A stretch of DNA of 46,988 bases from Bacteroidota bacterium (GCA_030681615.1 JAUXSA010000095.1:1-46988), one strand, 5' to 3'. Positions 7,194-15,935 are shown, counted from the stretch's first letter. Program-made: numbers and translations. Notes: generated from the sequence alone by a model not told the origin.

Positions 7194-8843
7194 TTACTTC
7201 TTAAGTAAATATCCTTTTTCGAGTGAGATAGTTTCTTTATCGCTTTGTTTAAGAACTATATCTTCGGTGATCTCTTTAAAGCCTTTTTTATTAATGGTCA
7301 ATTTATAATTACCGCCCTTTAATGTAAAAAAGTATTCGCCGTTCTCGTTAGTTGTTGTAGAAGACACTTTTACTCCTGCACCATCTGTTAGAACTACCTC
7401 AACATCGGGCAAGCCGTACCCTTCATAACCATCGCGTACAGTGCCTTTTAAAATACTTAAACCATTACTTTTAATTTTTTTACCGTCTTTTTCAAGAATG
7501 GCGTAATCTTTTAGATCTATTTTGTAAATATCGCTTTCGCCTAATCCACCTGGCCTATCGCTTGATATGTAAGCATATTTAGCATCAGCGCTTAACGTTA
7601 ACTGACCTTCTTTGCCAATAGTATTAATAGGATAACCTACGTTTACAGGGGTGCTCCATTTACCACCTTCGAAAACAGTTTTAAATACATCGTAACTACC
7701 CATACTTCCAGGTCCATCGCTACAAAAGAAAAGTGTTTTGCCATCCGGCGCCAGAAACATCCCTGCTTCATCATAGCTTGTGTTTACTGTAGGCCCAAGG
7801 TTTACAGGTTTGCCATATTCTTTTTTATTTATTTTTTCTACCATGTAAATATCGCTTCGTCCCATACCACCATCGCGCTCGCTAAAGAAAAATAATTTTT
7901 TTCCATCAGGCGAAATACAGGCCCCACCTTCCCAATAGCTTGATGCTACAGGCTTACCAATAGGCTCAGGAGTTTTCCATTTACCGTTATTTATTTTACT
8001 GACAAAAACATCACCACCGCGTGATTCTTTATCCTTAATGTCGTTCTTATAAATAAAAATTTGTTTTCCATCGGGCGAAATACTACTTACCGCATCGTGT
8101 GCTTTCGTATTTACAGAGCCTGGAACCTCAGCTGCTTTAGCAAAGTTCTTAGTTGCAGAATCGTAACCGGCAATATAAATATCTTCAAAATATTTTCCGT
8201 CACCTTCAACATCCACAACTGCGTTAGTGCCTTCAGGGCGGTTAGTTGTAAATACTAATTTAGTTCCATCAGCGGTAAGACAAGGGTTTTTATCGTTGAA
8301 TTTACTGTTGATCTCTGTTCCTAAATTCTCAACAGTAACGTCTAATGGTGCAGTTGTCATGGCCTTTGCGTTTTGCGCTTGCTTTAAATAAAGATCGGCA
8401 TCTTCTGTATTTTCTTTCTCAGGATTTGGAGCTGATTTAAAAGCAGTGATCTCTTCAATAGCTTTATCAAAATTACTTTCCGAATGATAAATTCGTCCAA
8501 GCGTAATGTGTGCTTCAGGTTTTTCTGTAGCGTTAGTTTCGAGGCTTTTTAACAAATATTCTTTTGCTTTATCATTTTGTTTTAAATTAAAATGACAAAA
8601 ACCTATATAATACAATACAGAAGCATTTTTCGGATTATTTTTCTCAACCTCTCGGTAAGTATTAAGTGCGCCAACAAAATCGCCGGCATACATTTTTTGC
8701 TTGGCTATAACTATTTTCGCAGCATCTCCGGCATCGGTAAAGACATTGGTCTTTTTATCCTTTTTGTCTTTGTTTTCTGTTTCGGTTGTTTGAGCAGTTG
8801 ACACTAAAGATAGTGCCATAAATATGATTAAATATTTCTTCAT
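7194..8843 (-). CDS. TPR/PD40/carboxypeptidase-regulatory-like protein, PorE-like without OmpA
   Basis: A 549-residue exported protein. The start was set at the ATG at 8843, where MKKYLIIFMALSLVSTAQ forms a signal peptide; the reading frame remains open eleven codons further upstream. The domain order is TPR repeats (about 40-150), WD40-like PD40 beta-propeller repeats with ISPDGKQIF, LAPDGKTLFF and LSADAKYAYISSDRPGG motifs (about 180-440), then a CarboxypepD_reg-like beta-sandwich (about 465-540). This is the order found in the T9SS protein PorE, but the C-terminal OmpA peptidoglycan-binding domain is absent and the protein ends right after the sandwich. It is a single gene, divergent from the copper-oxygenase gene. 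Confidence 0.85.
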   Translation of the reverse strand: MKKYLIIFMALSLVSTAQTTETENKDKKDKKTNVFTDAGDAAKIVIAKQKMYAGDFVGALNTYREVEKNNPKNASVLYYIGFCHFNLKQNDKAKEYLLKSLETNATEKPEAHITLGRIYHSESNFDKAIEEITAFKSAPNPEKENTEDADLYLKQAQNAKAMTTAPLDVTVENLGTEINSKFNDKNPCLTADGTKLVFTTNRPEGTNAVVDVEGDGKYFEDIYIAGYDSATKNFAKAAEVPGSVNTKAHDAVSSISPDGKQIFIYKNDIKDKESRGGDVFVSKINNGKWKTPEPIGKPVASSYWEGGACISPDGKKLFFFSERDGGMGRSDIYMVEKINKKEYGKPVNLGPTVNTSYDEAGMFLAPDGKTLFFCSDGPGSMGSYDVFKTVFEGGKWSTPVNVGYPINTIGKEGQLTLSADAKYAYISSDRPGGLGESDIYKIDLKDYAILEKDGKKIKSNGLSILKGTVRDGYEGYGLPDVEVVLTDGAGVKVSSTTTNENGEYFFTLKGGNYKLTINKKGFKEITEDIVLKQSDKETISLEKGYLLKK

Positions 8844-8956
8844 AATGTATACTTTGTAACGAAATCTAAAATACAAATAAAATTTTAACGAAGCGTGTTA
8901 TTTTATAGAAAAGTTTTTTTAACTTTACTAGTAAAACCTTATCACAGAAATACTAA

Positions 8957-10567
8957 ATGCCCATGAATTTTAAATTAAAATTGCTTTACAGTATTATGCT
9001 AATGTGCTTTACCACATTAACAGCAGTGGCACAAACATGGGCAGATGATATTGCTCCAATTTTATACTCTAATTGTACAAGTTGCCATCATACCGGTGGT
9101 TTAGCGCCTAATTCATTAATGAGTTATACCGATGCCTATAATTATAGGTCGATGATCAAGACGTATGTTGAATCTAAATACATGCCGCCATGGCCGCCAG
9201 ACGCACAGTACAAACATTTGGCACATGAAAGGGTATTGTCGCCATCCGATATAAACAAGATCAGTCAATGGGTTTCAGGTGGAGGTGTTCAGGGCAATAC
9301 GGCCAATGCGCCAACACCACCAACCTATACAAATAGCTCAACACAGCTAAGCTCTGTAGATTTTACCGGCAAAATGCAGAGTTATATGGTTAATACCGGT
9401 TCTGATCTTTACAGATGTTTTGTTATCAATACGAATTTTAGCGTAGATAAATTTGCGGCAGAAATTGAAGTAAAACCGGGCAATGCAAGCATTGTTCACC
9501 ACGTTTTGGTATTTGAAGATACGACCGCGTTAATAAAACAAAAAGACAGTGCTGATGCCGGCGCCGGCTACACCAGTTTTTTTGGAACCGGCAGTAACGA
9601 TTCGAGATTAGTTGGCGAATGGGTTCCGGGTACTGCGCCAATAAAATTCCCAAGTTTAATGGGTGTTAGATTAAGAAAAAATACAAGAATTATTTTGCAG
9701 ATCCATTATCCAAAAGGAACCTATTTAAAATTAGACAGCACACGTGTTAATATAAAATTTGCCACAAATACTACTTCACCGCTTTTCCGGGAAGTTTTTT
9801 TAGCGCCATTGTTATCAGAAAGTAATCTCATTAATGGGCCGTTAAGTATACCGCCAAACGTTGTAAAAACATTTACCTCAGCGGCCACCATGACCACCAG
9901 TGCCTCTTTGCCTTACCCGGCAATTACATTGTTATCTATAGCGCCGCACATGCATTTGATAGGCGATAAAATGAAAGTTTTTGCACTTGAGAATAGCACA
10001 GCAGATACAATTCCGCTGATCAATATTCCGAAATGGGATTTTAAATGGCAAGGCATTTATAATTTCAGAAATCCTATGAAAATTCCTTTAGGCAGTACCT
10101 TAGTTTGCCAATCTGCTTATGATAACCGCGCGAGTAATTTAAACAATCCTAACTCTCCACCCTTAACAGTAAACCAGGGAGAATCTACCTCTGATGAAAT
10201 GTGCCTGGTATTTTTTGCGTTCACTTATTATTTTCCGGGAGATGAAAATATCATAATAGATAATTCGCCAATTGCAGGTATAAATGAATTACAAAAAGAT
10301 ATTGTAAATACGTTGCAGTTGTTTAATGTTTTTCCAAATCCTGCAAAAAACCAAGCGCAGTTAAGTTATTTTGCGCCGACTAATTATTTAGCAAAAGCTA
10401 AAATTATTAATATAGAAGGCAAGCTTTTAAAAGAATGGCCTGTGAACATGCGTGAAGGATACGGCTCTATACATTTAAATATCGAAGGATTAATTAAAGG
10501 GCAATACTTTTTAACTATCGAAACAAAATCTTTTACTAAAACAAAACAATTTATTATTTATGAATAA
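8957..10567 (+). CDS. secreted cytochrome c / copper type II monooxygenase fusion with T9SS signal
   Basis: A signal peptide (to about residue 25, ...TTLTAVAQ) is followed by a small cytochrome c domain with heme motif CTSCH (Cys40, Cys43, His44) and a conserved MPPWPP segment. Next come two PHM-like copper domains. All candidate copper ligands are present: His181-His182 (VHHVLVFED), His250 (QIHYPKG), His331-x-His333 (PHMHLIG) and Met415 (DEMCLVFF). The last 80 or so residues (FPNPAKNQAQLSY to KQFIIYE) are a T9SS type A sorting domain. It probably acts at the cell surface as a copper oxidoreductase; the substrate is unknown. It overlaps the next cytochrome gene by eight bases. Confidence 0.85.
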   Translation: MPMNFKLKLLYSIMLMCFTTLTAVAQTWADDIAPILYSNCTSCHHTGGLAPNSLMSYTDAYNYRSMIKTYVESKYMPPWPPDAQYKHLAHERVLSPSDINKISQWVSGGGVQGNTANAPTPPTYTNSSTQLSSVDFTGKMQSYMVNTGSDLYRCFVINTNFSVDKFAAEIEVKPGNASIVHHVLVFEDTTALIKQKDSADAGAGYTSFFGTGSNDSRLVGEWVPGTAPIKFPSLMGVRLRKNTRIILQIHYPKGTYLKLDSTRVNIKFATNTTSPLFREVFLAPLLSESNLINGPLSIPPNVVKTFTSAATMTTSASLPYPAITLLSIAPHMHLIGDKMKVFALENSTADTIPLINIPKWDFKWQGIYNFRNPMKIPLGSTLVCQSAYDNRASNLNNPNSPPLTVNQGESTSDEMCLVFFAFTYYFPGDENIIIDNSPIAGINELQKDIVNTLQLFNVFPNPAKNQAQLSYFAPTNYLAKAKIINIEGKLLKEWPVNMREGYGSIHLNIEGLIKGQYFLTIETKSFTKTKQFIIYE

Positions 10568-10931
10568 GATCTCATTTTTATTTACCGGTATATTTATAAT
10601 TGCATTATTAGTTTCTTGCGAGAATAAAATTGGCAAACTGGAACCGAAAACCCCACCTGTTCCTCCATCGGCTTGCGACAGTGTTAAATTTGCCGCTTAC
10701 ATTCATCCGGTTATAATTGCTAATTGCACCAGCAGTGGCTGTCATAATGCGGGCTCAACAAATGGCGATTACACCACTTACGCCGGGGTGTTAGCCAAGG
10801 TTAACGCAAACGGAGCATTTAAAAGCAGAGTGATAAGTGGTGGAACCCCAATGCCGCCTTCAGGAAGACTTGCGCAGGCAAAATTAGACAGTATTCAATG
10901 CTGGTTGGATAAGGGCGCGCCTAATAACTAA
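10560..10931 (+). CDS. cytochrome c-like lipoprotein with CX4CH motif
   Basis: A 123-residue protein with a lipobox ending LLVSC (Cys20) and a compact domain containing CTSSGCH (Cys56, Cys61, His62), a CX4CH heme motif rather than the usual CXXCH. A downstream GTPMPPSGRL supplies a candidate axial methionine, and the C-terminus has the IQCWLDKGAPNN ending common in Bacteroidota and planctomycete lipoprotein cytochromes. It overlaps the copper oxygenase gene by eight bases, so the two are co-translated and it probably exchanges electrons with that enzyme. A strong terminator follows. Confidence 0.85.
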   Translation: MNKISFLFTGIFIIALLVSCENKIGKLEPKTPPVPPSACDSVKFAAYIHPVIIANCTSSGCHNAGSTNGDYTTYAGVLAKVNANGAFKSRVISGGTPMPPSGRLAQAKLDSIQCWLDKGAPNN

Positions 10932-10945
10932 ATAAAAAATTACTC

Positions 10946-10978
10946 AAAAAAAAGCCGCTAAAAATTAGCGGCTTTTTT
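10946..10978. terminator. bidirectional rho-independent terminator
   Basis: A perfect 8-bp stem, GCCGCTAA (10954-10961) and TTAGCGGC (10965-10972), has a 3-base loop and is flanked by an A tract before and a T tract (TTTTTT) after. It works in both orientations and sits between the cytochrome gene and the convergent valS. Confidence 0.95.
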
Positions 10979-10982
10979 AATT

Positions 10983-13628
10983 TTACAACGAAGCCAACTG
11001 CTCTTCGATAGCTTTTATTTTATTTAAAGCATCGCTTTCTTTCTTACGTTCTACTTCAATAATTTCGGGTTTTGCATTAGATACAAAGCGCTCGTTAGAT
11101 AATTTTATTTGCACCGATCTTAAGAAGCCTTTATTGTACTCTAGTTCTTTTGCAAGACGTTCTTTTTCTTCAGCCACATTTATGTTACCTGTAAGTGGAA
11201 CAAAAAACTCTGCATTCATTACCATAAAGCCAAACGCGCCTTCTACTTTATCCTTTGTATAAGAGTATGAAGAAAGATTGGCAAGCTTAATTACAACGCT
11301 ATCAAAGCGCGAGAATTGTTCGCCAACATCTGATCTTTCTTTTACTTCCAGTTTTTCTTTTGGCGAGATATTCTTTTGTTGACGGATATTCCTTACTTGT
11401 GCAACAACTTCTTTCACCACTTCAAAGGCTTGTAATGTTTCTTTGTTCTGCGTGTTTACTGTAGGCCATTCCGCTACAATAATACACTCCATTTCAGCTC
11501 TTTCTTTGGTTAAATGCCAGATCTCTTCTGTAATAAACGGCATCCATGGATGCATGATCTTTAAAAGCGATTCTAAATAATTAATAGTAGCATCAAAAGT
11601 AATTTTATCAATTGGTTGCGCTTTACCATCAACAAATTCGGGTTTAATAACTTCTAAATACCAGGCACAAAAATCATCCCATACTAATTTGTATGTTGCC
11701 ATTAAAGCATCACTCATCCTGTATTTAGAATAATGGTCGTTTATTATTTCTAATTGCTCTGATAAACGATTACTAAACCATTCAATAGCTGTTTTACTTG
11801 CTTCAGGCTGCGAAACGTTAGTGCCCATTTCAAAACCCTGTATCAATCTAAAAGCATTCCAAACTTTATTAGCAAAATTCCTTCCCTGTTCGCAATGGCT
11901 TTCATCAAACAAAATATCGTTACCAGCAGGGGAAGATAATAACAGGCCAACACGCACACCATCTGCGCCATATTTACTTATTAATTCGAGCGGATCGGGA
12001 GAATTACCAAGCTGCTTACTCATTTTTCTGCCTAATTTATCTCTAACAATACCTGTTAAATAAACGTTTGAAAAAGGTTTTAAGCCAGTATATTCTTTTC
12101 CTGCAATTATCATCCTTGCGATCCAGAAAAATAAAATATCCGGACCCGTTACAAGATCGTTAGTTGGATAATAATATTTTAGATCTGCATTTGCTTTTTC
12201 CCATCCGTTCTTAATAATATCCGGATCAAAAACCGTTAAAGGCCACAACCACGAAGAGAACCAGGTATCTAATACGTCTTCGTCCTGTTTAATATCTAGA
12301 AATTTAACCTCAGCATTTTGTTCTTTTAATTTTTCAAATGCTTCTTGTTTAGTTTTGCAAACTACAGTGTTTCCTTTATCATCATACCATGCCGGAATTT
12401 GTTGTCCCCACCATAGCTGGCGGCTAATGCACCAGTCGTGTACATTTTCCATCCAGTGTTTGTATGTATTAATGAATTTTTCAGGGATCAATTTTACATC
12501 ATTGTTTAAAACGGCTTCTAAAGCAGGTTTGCTCATGTCTTCCATTTTTAAGAACCATTGCATACTCAAACGCGGCTCAATTACCGCATCTGTGCGCTCG
12601 CTATAACCAACTTTATTCTTTATCTCTTCAATTTTTTCAACCAAGCCTTGCTCCTGCAGGTCTTTTATAATCTGTTTACGGCAGGCAAACCTATCCATAC
12701 CAACATATGCACCGGCAGCTTCGCTTATCTTTCCATCCTGCGTTAATGCATCAATTACAGGCAATTTGTATTTCTGACCAAGATTAAAGTCGTTAATATC
12801 GTGTGCAGGCGTAACTTTAAGGGCACCGGTACCAAAACTTGCATCAACATATTCATCAAAAATAATTGGCACAACACGATTAACAACAGGTACGATTATA
12901 TTCTTACCTTTTAATTTTGTGTAACGTTCGTCATGAGGATTAACGCATACTGCAGTATCTCCCATTATAGTTTCAGGGCGTGTAGTTGCAACAGTAATAA
13001 ACTCATTTGAGTTCTCAATTTTATATTTTACATATACCAATTTGCTATTGGCCTCTTTATGTATTACCTCTTCATCGCTTACGGCAGTAAGTCCCTGTGG
13101 GTCCCAATTAACCATGCGCACGCCGCGATAGATTTTCTTTTTATTATAAAGGTCAATAAAAACATCAATAACCGCATCGCTTAACTCGGGCTCCATAGTA
13201 AAGCGCGTGCGGCTCCAATCGCAGCTGGCGCCTAAATGTTTTAGCTGTTCTAAAATAATGCCACCATACTTCTCTTTCCAACCCCAGGCATGTTTTAAAA
13301 AGTCTTCGCGTGAAAGATCTGTTTTTTTTATGCCTTGGTCTGCTAATAATTTTACAACTTTAGCTTCAGTGGCAATACTTGCATGGTCGGTGCCGGGCAC
13401 CCAACAGGCGTTGAATCCAAGCATTCGGGCACGGCGGATCAATACATCCTGAATGGTATTATTAAGCATATGCCCCATGTGCAGCACGCCCGTAACATTT
13501 GGTGGCGGGATAACGATGGTGTATGCTTTGCGATGATCGGGAGTTGATTTAAAAAAATTTTTCTCTGTCCAGTACGGATACCACTTGCTTTCAGCTTCCT
13601 GAGGGTTATATGTTTTCGCTATCTCCAT
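10983..13628 (-). CDS. valS: valyl-tRNA synthetase
   Basis: Class I aminoacyl-tRNA synthetase that charges tRNA-Val. The HIGH-type signature is PPPNVTGVLHMGHMLN near residue 40-55; the KMSKS-type motif reads GRKMSKQLGNSPDP. An editing (CP1) domain carries TTRPETIMGDTAV and GTGALKVTPAHD, there is an anticodon-binding helical domain, and a C-terminal coiled coil (about 815-881) is typical of ValRS. The 881 residues match the family. It is a single gene ending at the shared terminator. A TATTTTTG box (13670-13663 on the minus strand) is a plausible -7 element. Confidence 0.97.
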   Translation of the reverse strand: MEIAKTYNPQEAESKWYPYWTEKNFFKSTPDHRKAYTIVIPPPNVTGVLHMGHMLNNTIQDVLIRRARMLGFNACWVPGTDHASIATEAKVVKLLADQGIKKTDLSREDFLKHAWGWKEKYGGIILEQLKHLGASCDWSRTRFTMEPELSDAVIDVFIDLYNKKKIYRGVRMVNWDPQGLTAVSDEEVIHKEANSKLVYVKYKIENSNEFITVATTRPETIMGDTAVCVNPHDERYTKLKGKNIIVPVVNRVVPIIFDEYVDASFGTGALKVTPAHDINDFNLGQKYKLPVIDALTQDGKISEAAGAYVGMDRFACRKQIIKDLQEQGLVEKIEEIKNKVGYSERTDAVIEPRLSMQWFLKMEDMSKPALEAVLNNDVKLIPEKFINTYKHWMENVHDWCISRQLWWGQQIPAWYDDKGNTVVCKTKQEAFEKLKEQNAEVKFLDIKQDEDVLDTWFSSWLWPLTVFDPDIIKNGWEKANADLKYYYPTNDLVTGPDILFFWIARMIIAGKEYTGLKPFSNVYLTGIVRDKLGRKMSKQLGNSPDPLELISKYGADGVRVGLLLSSPAGNDILFDESHCEQGRNFANKVWNAFRLIQGFEMGTNVSQPEASKTAIEWFSNRLSEQLEIINDHYSKYRMSDALMATYKLVWDDFCAWYLEVIKPEFVDGKAQPIDKITFDATINYLESLLKIMHPWMPFITEEIWHLTKERAEMECIIVAEWPTVNTQNKETLQAFEVVKEVVAQVRNIRQQKNISPKEKLEVKERSDVGEQFSRFDSVVIKLANLSSYSYTKDKVEGAFGFMVMNAEFFVPLTGNINVAEEKERLAKELEYNKGFLRSVQIKLSNERFVSNAKPEIIEVERKKESDALNKIKAIEEQLASL

Positions 13629-13662
13629 GTTAAAGTATCAAAAATTATTATGTTAAATTTCG

Positions 13663-13670
13663 CAAAAATA
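13663..13670 (-). promoter_or_regulatory. candidate -7 box for valS
   Basis: The minus strand reads TATTTTTG, matching the Bacteroidota -7 consensus TAnnTTTG, about 35 bases before the valS ATG. No clear TTTG -33 element was found at the expected distance. Confidence 0.35.
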
Positions 13671-13747
13671 CACAAACAATTGGGTTGATGTTATATCTTT
13701 ATGGCACGATTTATGGTATAAATTTACAACAACAAAAAAACTTTATT

Positions 13748-14251
13748 ATGAAAAAATTAATTTTAACATTAGGATTAGTAGCAGGCTTATCTGCATTAAC
13801 TATTGCACAAGAAGTGCACAGTGCAAATGATGGTCACGGCCATGGTGCAGCAACTACAGAAACTCAACCTACTAGTTTAGCTGATATTAAGATGGATAAA
13901 ACCACACACGATTATGGTAACCTTAAACAAGGTGATAACGGTGAGTGCGAGTTCAAGTTCACGAACAACGGTAAAGAGCCTTTGGTAATTACTAATTGTA
14001 TGGGAAGCTGCGGTTGCACTGTACCACAATGTCCTAAAGAACCAATTTTACCAGGTAAAAGCGGTGTAATTAAAGTAAAATATGATACCCAACGTGTTGG
14101 TGGCATTTACAAAACTGTAACTGTTAACTCAAACGCAAAAAGCGGTACTCAAACTTTAACGATTAAAGGTAATATTGACGCAAAACCGGTTGATGTTGCT
14201 TTTCCTGAAAACCAAACACCTACAGGTGCTCCGGTTGAAAAGAAAGGTTAA
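13748..14251 (+). CDS. DUF1573 exported protein (first of three)
   Basis: A 167-residue protein with a signal peptide (MKKLILTLGLVAGLSALTIAQ), a His-rich spacer (GHGHG) and one DUF1573 immunoglobulin-like domain: DYGNLKQGDNGECEFKFTNNGKEPLVI, then SCGCT and PGKSGVIKVKYDT. The ATG at 13748 is chosen over an in-frame ATG at 13685 because the signal peptide begins there. DUF1573 proteins are abundant in Bacteroidota and probably periplasmic or surface, but their role is unknown. The second copy starts 20 bases downstream and shares the GKSGVIKVKYDT block almost exactly. Confidence 0.85.
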   Translation: MKKLILTLGLVAGLSALTIAQEVHSANDGHGHGAATTETQPTSLADIKMDKTTHDYGNLKQGDNGECEFKFTNNGKEPLVITNCMGSCGCTVPQCPKEPILPGKSGVIKVKYDTQRVGGIYKTVTVNSNAKSGTQTLTIKGNIDAKPVDVAFPENQTPTGAPVEKKG

Positions 14252-14271
14252 TATTTAAAACTAATTATAAC

Positions 14272-14712
14272 ATGAAAAAGCTACTTTCTTTATTAGTAAT
14301 GGTATTTGGCTTAACCTTTGGTTTAAGCGCTCAGGAATCTACTATTCCAAACCCTGATCCTAATGCTCCGGACATTAAGTTCGAGAACGAGTTATTAGAT
14401 TATGGTGTTATTGATTACGATGCTAATGGAATTCGTGAATTTAAATTTACTAATTCAGGAAAAACCCCTTTAACTATTACTTCGGTTACTGGTGAGTGTG
14501 GCTGTACTGCTACCACTATTGATGGTAAACCAGGTTGGCCTACAGAGCCCATTTTACCCGGCAAAAGCGGTGTAATTAAGGTAAAGTATGACACCAAACG
14601 TGAAGGTCGTTTTGAAAAGAACGTTACCGTAGCTTCAAACGCTAAGTTTGCAACAAAAAAAATACGCATTAAGGGTGAAATTAAAGCTAAACCTGCAACA
14701 GGTGAAAATTAA
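14272..14712 (+). CDS. DUF1573 exported protein (second of three)
   Basis: A 146-residue paralogue of the preceding gene. A signal peptide (MKKLLSLLVMVFGLTFGLSAQ) precedes one DUF1573 domain with LDYGVIDYDANGIREFKFTNSGKTPLTI, ECGCTATT and PILPGKSGVIKVKYDTKREG. Within the shared block the DNA is also very similar to the first copy, which suggests a recent tandem duplication. A terminator hairpin lies 20 bases after the stop codon. The function is unknown. Confidence 0.85.
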   Translation: MKKLLSLLVMVFGLTFGLSAQESTIPNPDPNAPDIKFENELLDYGVIDYDANGIREFKFTNSGKTPLTITSVTGECGCTATTIDGKPGWPTEPILPGKSGVIKVKYDTKREGRFEKNVTVASNAKFATKKIRIKGEIKAKPATGEN

Positions 14713-14732
14713 CACTCATACATTCTCAAAAG

Positions 14733-14762
14733 ATCCTCTTGGTAAAACCGAGGGGATTTTTT
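14733..14762 (+). terminator. rho-independent terminator between DUF1573 copies 2 and 3
   Basis: A 10-bp stem, ATCCTCTTGG (14733-14742) and CCGAGGGGAT (14748-14757), with two G-U pairs and loop TAAAA, is followed directly by a run of Ts to 14762. The T run lies just where the coding part of the third DUF1573 gene must begin. Confidence 0.8.
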
Positions 14763-14788
14763 GTTTAAGGAAGGCCCTGCTCTTTTTA

Positions 14789-15133
14789 ATGAGCCTTGCT
14801 GTATCTTACAGCTTTTCGCAAGCAAAACTCGAACTAAAAGATGCTAAGCAAAATTTTGGTATGGTAAAAAAAGGAGAAGTGGTAAAACTCGATTATGAGT
14901 TTACAAATACCGGTAACGAGCCTTTAATTATAACAGAAGCCGAAGTAAGTTGTTCCTGCACAACTGTAGATTTTCCAAAACAACCCATTGCGCCTAACCA
15001 AACAGGTAAAGTTGTTGTGAGTTTTGATACCAAAACTGTTTACGACAGGCAGGATAGAGTTGTATTATTAAAAAGTAACGATCCTAAATCGCCTTCAAAA
15101 GTAAGATATAAGGGCTTTGTACTTAGAAAATGA
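14789..15133 (+). CDS. DUF1573 exported protein (third of three), start uncertain
   Basis: One DUF1573 domain (NFGMVKKGEVVKLDYEFTNTGNEPLII, SCSCTTVDF, APNQTGKVVVSFDTKTVYDRQ), more diverged than copies one and two. The ATG at 14789 gives 114 residues but cuts into the signal peptide: a complete one (FCLRKALLFLMSLAVSYSFSQ) starts around 14756-14762, where the only candidate initiators are non-standard (ATT at 14756, CTG at 14777). The open frame also extends to an ATG at 14648 inside the previous gene, but that N-terminus looks unlike a signal peptide. The stop abuts the stop of the convergent SpoU gene (TGATCA). Confidence 0.75.
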   Translation: MSLAVSYSFSQAKLELKDAKQNFGMVKKGEVVKLDYEFTNTGNEPLIITEAEVSCSCTTVDFPKQPIAPNQTGKVVVSFDTKTVYDRQDRVVLLKSNDPKSPSKVRYKGFVLRK

Positions 15134-15901
15134 TCAGGCACTGGTTTTTAATTGCCTGTAAAATTCCGAAACAATAATTGAAGTTGCCATTGCCGCGTTC
15201 AAAGATTCGGTGCCATTATTTTGGTGCGATGGAATGGTAATAGGTTTATTTATGAGCTTTAAATTTGCATCGCTTATCCCGTTAGCCTCGTTACCAATAA
15301 TTATTAATCCGTTACTTAATTTATTATTGTAAATGTTAGCGCCGTTTAAAACGGCTCCATATACATTATCAATACTGTGTTGTTTTAAAAGCGTATCTAA
15401 TTCGCTGTAAACAACATTTACCCGCAAAAAGGCGCCCATAGTGGCCTGTATCACTTTTGGATTATAAAAATCGCAGCTGGCCGGAGAGCAAAAAACATTT
15501 TTTATCCCAAACCAATCGGCCAAACGCACTATTGTCCCAAAATTTCCAGGATCGCGAATGTCATCCATGTATATTGTAAAATCCTTGTTAAAATCAAAAG
15601 CCGAGGATGTATCACTAAAATAATTGCAAAGCGCAAATACCTGATTAGGGTTATTTTGTAGAGAGATTTTTTGCAACTCTCCTTCGGTTATTTCCAAATT
15701 ATCTATCTTATATTGTTGCAATTTCTTATTATAATTTGAAAGAAATTCTTTGGTAGCATACACTTTTGAAACAAGCTCGCTTTTCTGCAGTAAAACCTCC
15801 GAAACTGATTTAACGCCTTCAACAATAAATAATTTTTGATTATCCCTCTGTTTTTTCAGGTGTAATGATTGTATTTCTTTTATTTGATTTTTACTAAGCA
15901 T
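15134..15901 (-). CDS. SpoU/TrmH family RNA 2'-O-methyltransferase
   Basis: A 255-residue SPOUT-knot methyltransferase that would transfer a methyl group from SAM to a ribose 2'-OH in rRNA or tRNA. The three family motifs are visible: IYMDDIRDPGNFGTIVRLAD (motif 1), GLIIIGNEANGIS (motif 2) and NGTESLNAAMATSIIVSEF (motif 3). The N-terminal 100 residues form the usual substrate-binding domain (LKKQRDNQKLFIVEGVKSV). The target nucleotide cannot be told from sequence. It is divergent from the tamL-like gene with only 34 bases between starts. Confidence 0.92.
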   Translation of the reverse strand: MLSKNQIKEIQSLHLKKQRDNQKLFIVEGVKSVSEVLLQKSELVSKVYATKEFLSNYNKKLQQYKIDNLEITEGELQKISLQNNPNQVFALCNYFSDTSSAFDFNKDFTIYMDDIRDPGNFGTIVRLADWFGIKNVFCSPASCDFYNPKVIQATMGAFLRVNVVYSELDTLLKQHSIDNVYGAVLNGANIYNNKLSNGLIIIGNEANGISDANLKLINKPITIPSHQNNGTESLNAAMATSIIVSEFYRQLKTSA

Positions 15902-15935
15902 AATTTACCCTAAATTAGCGTATTTTATTAAGCGC

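Noticed and set aside
13681-13747. Promoter for the DUF1573 genes based on TATCTTTA at 13694-13701
   Set aside because: The last base departs from TAnnTTTG and no TTTG lies at the expected distance; too weak to list.
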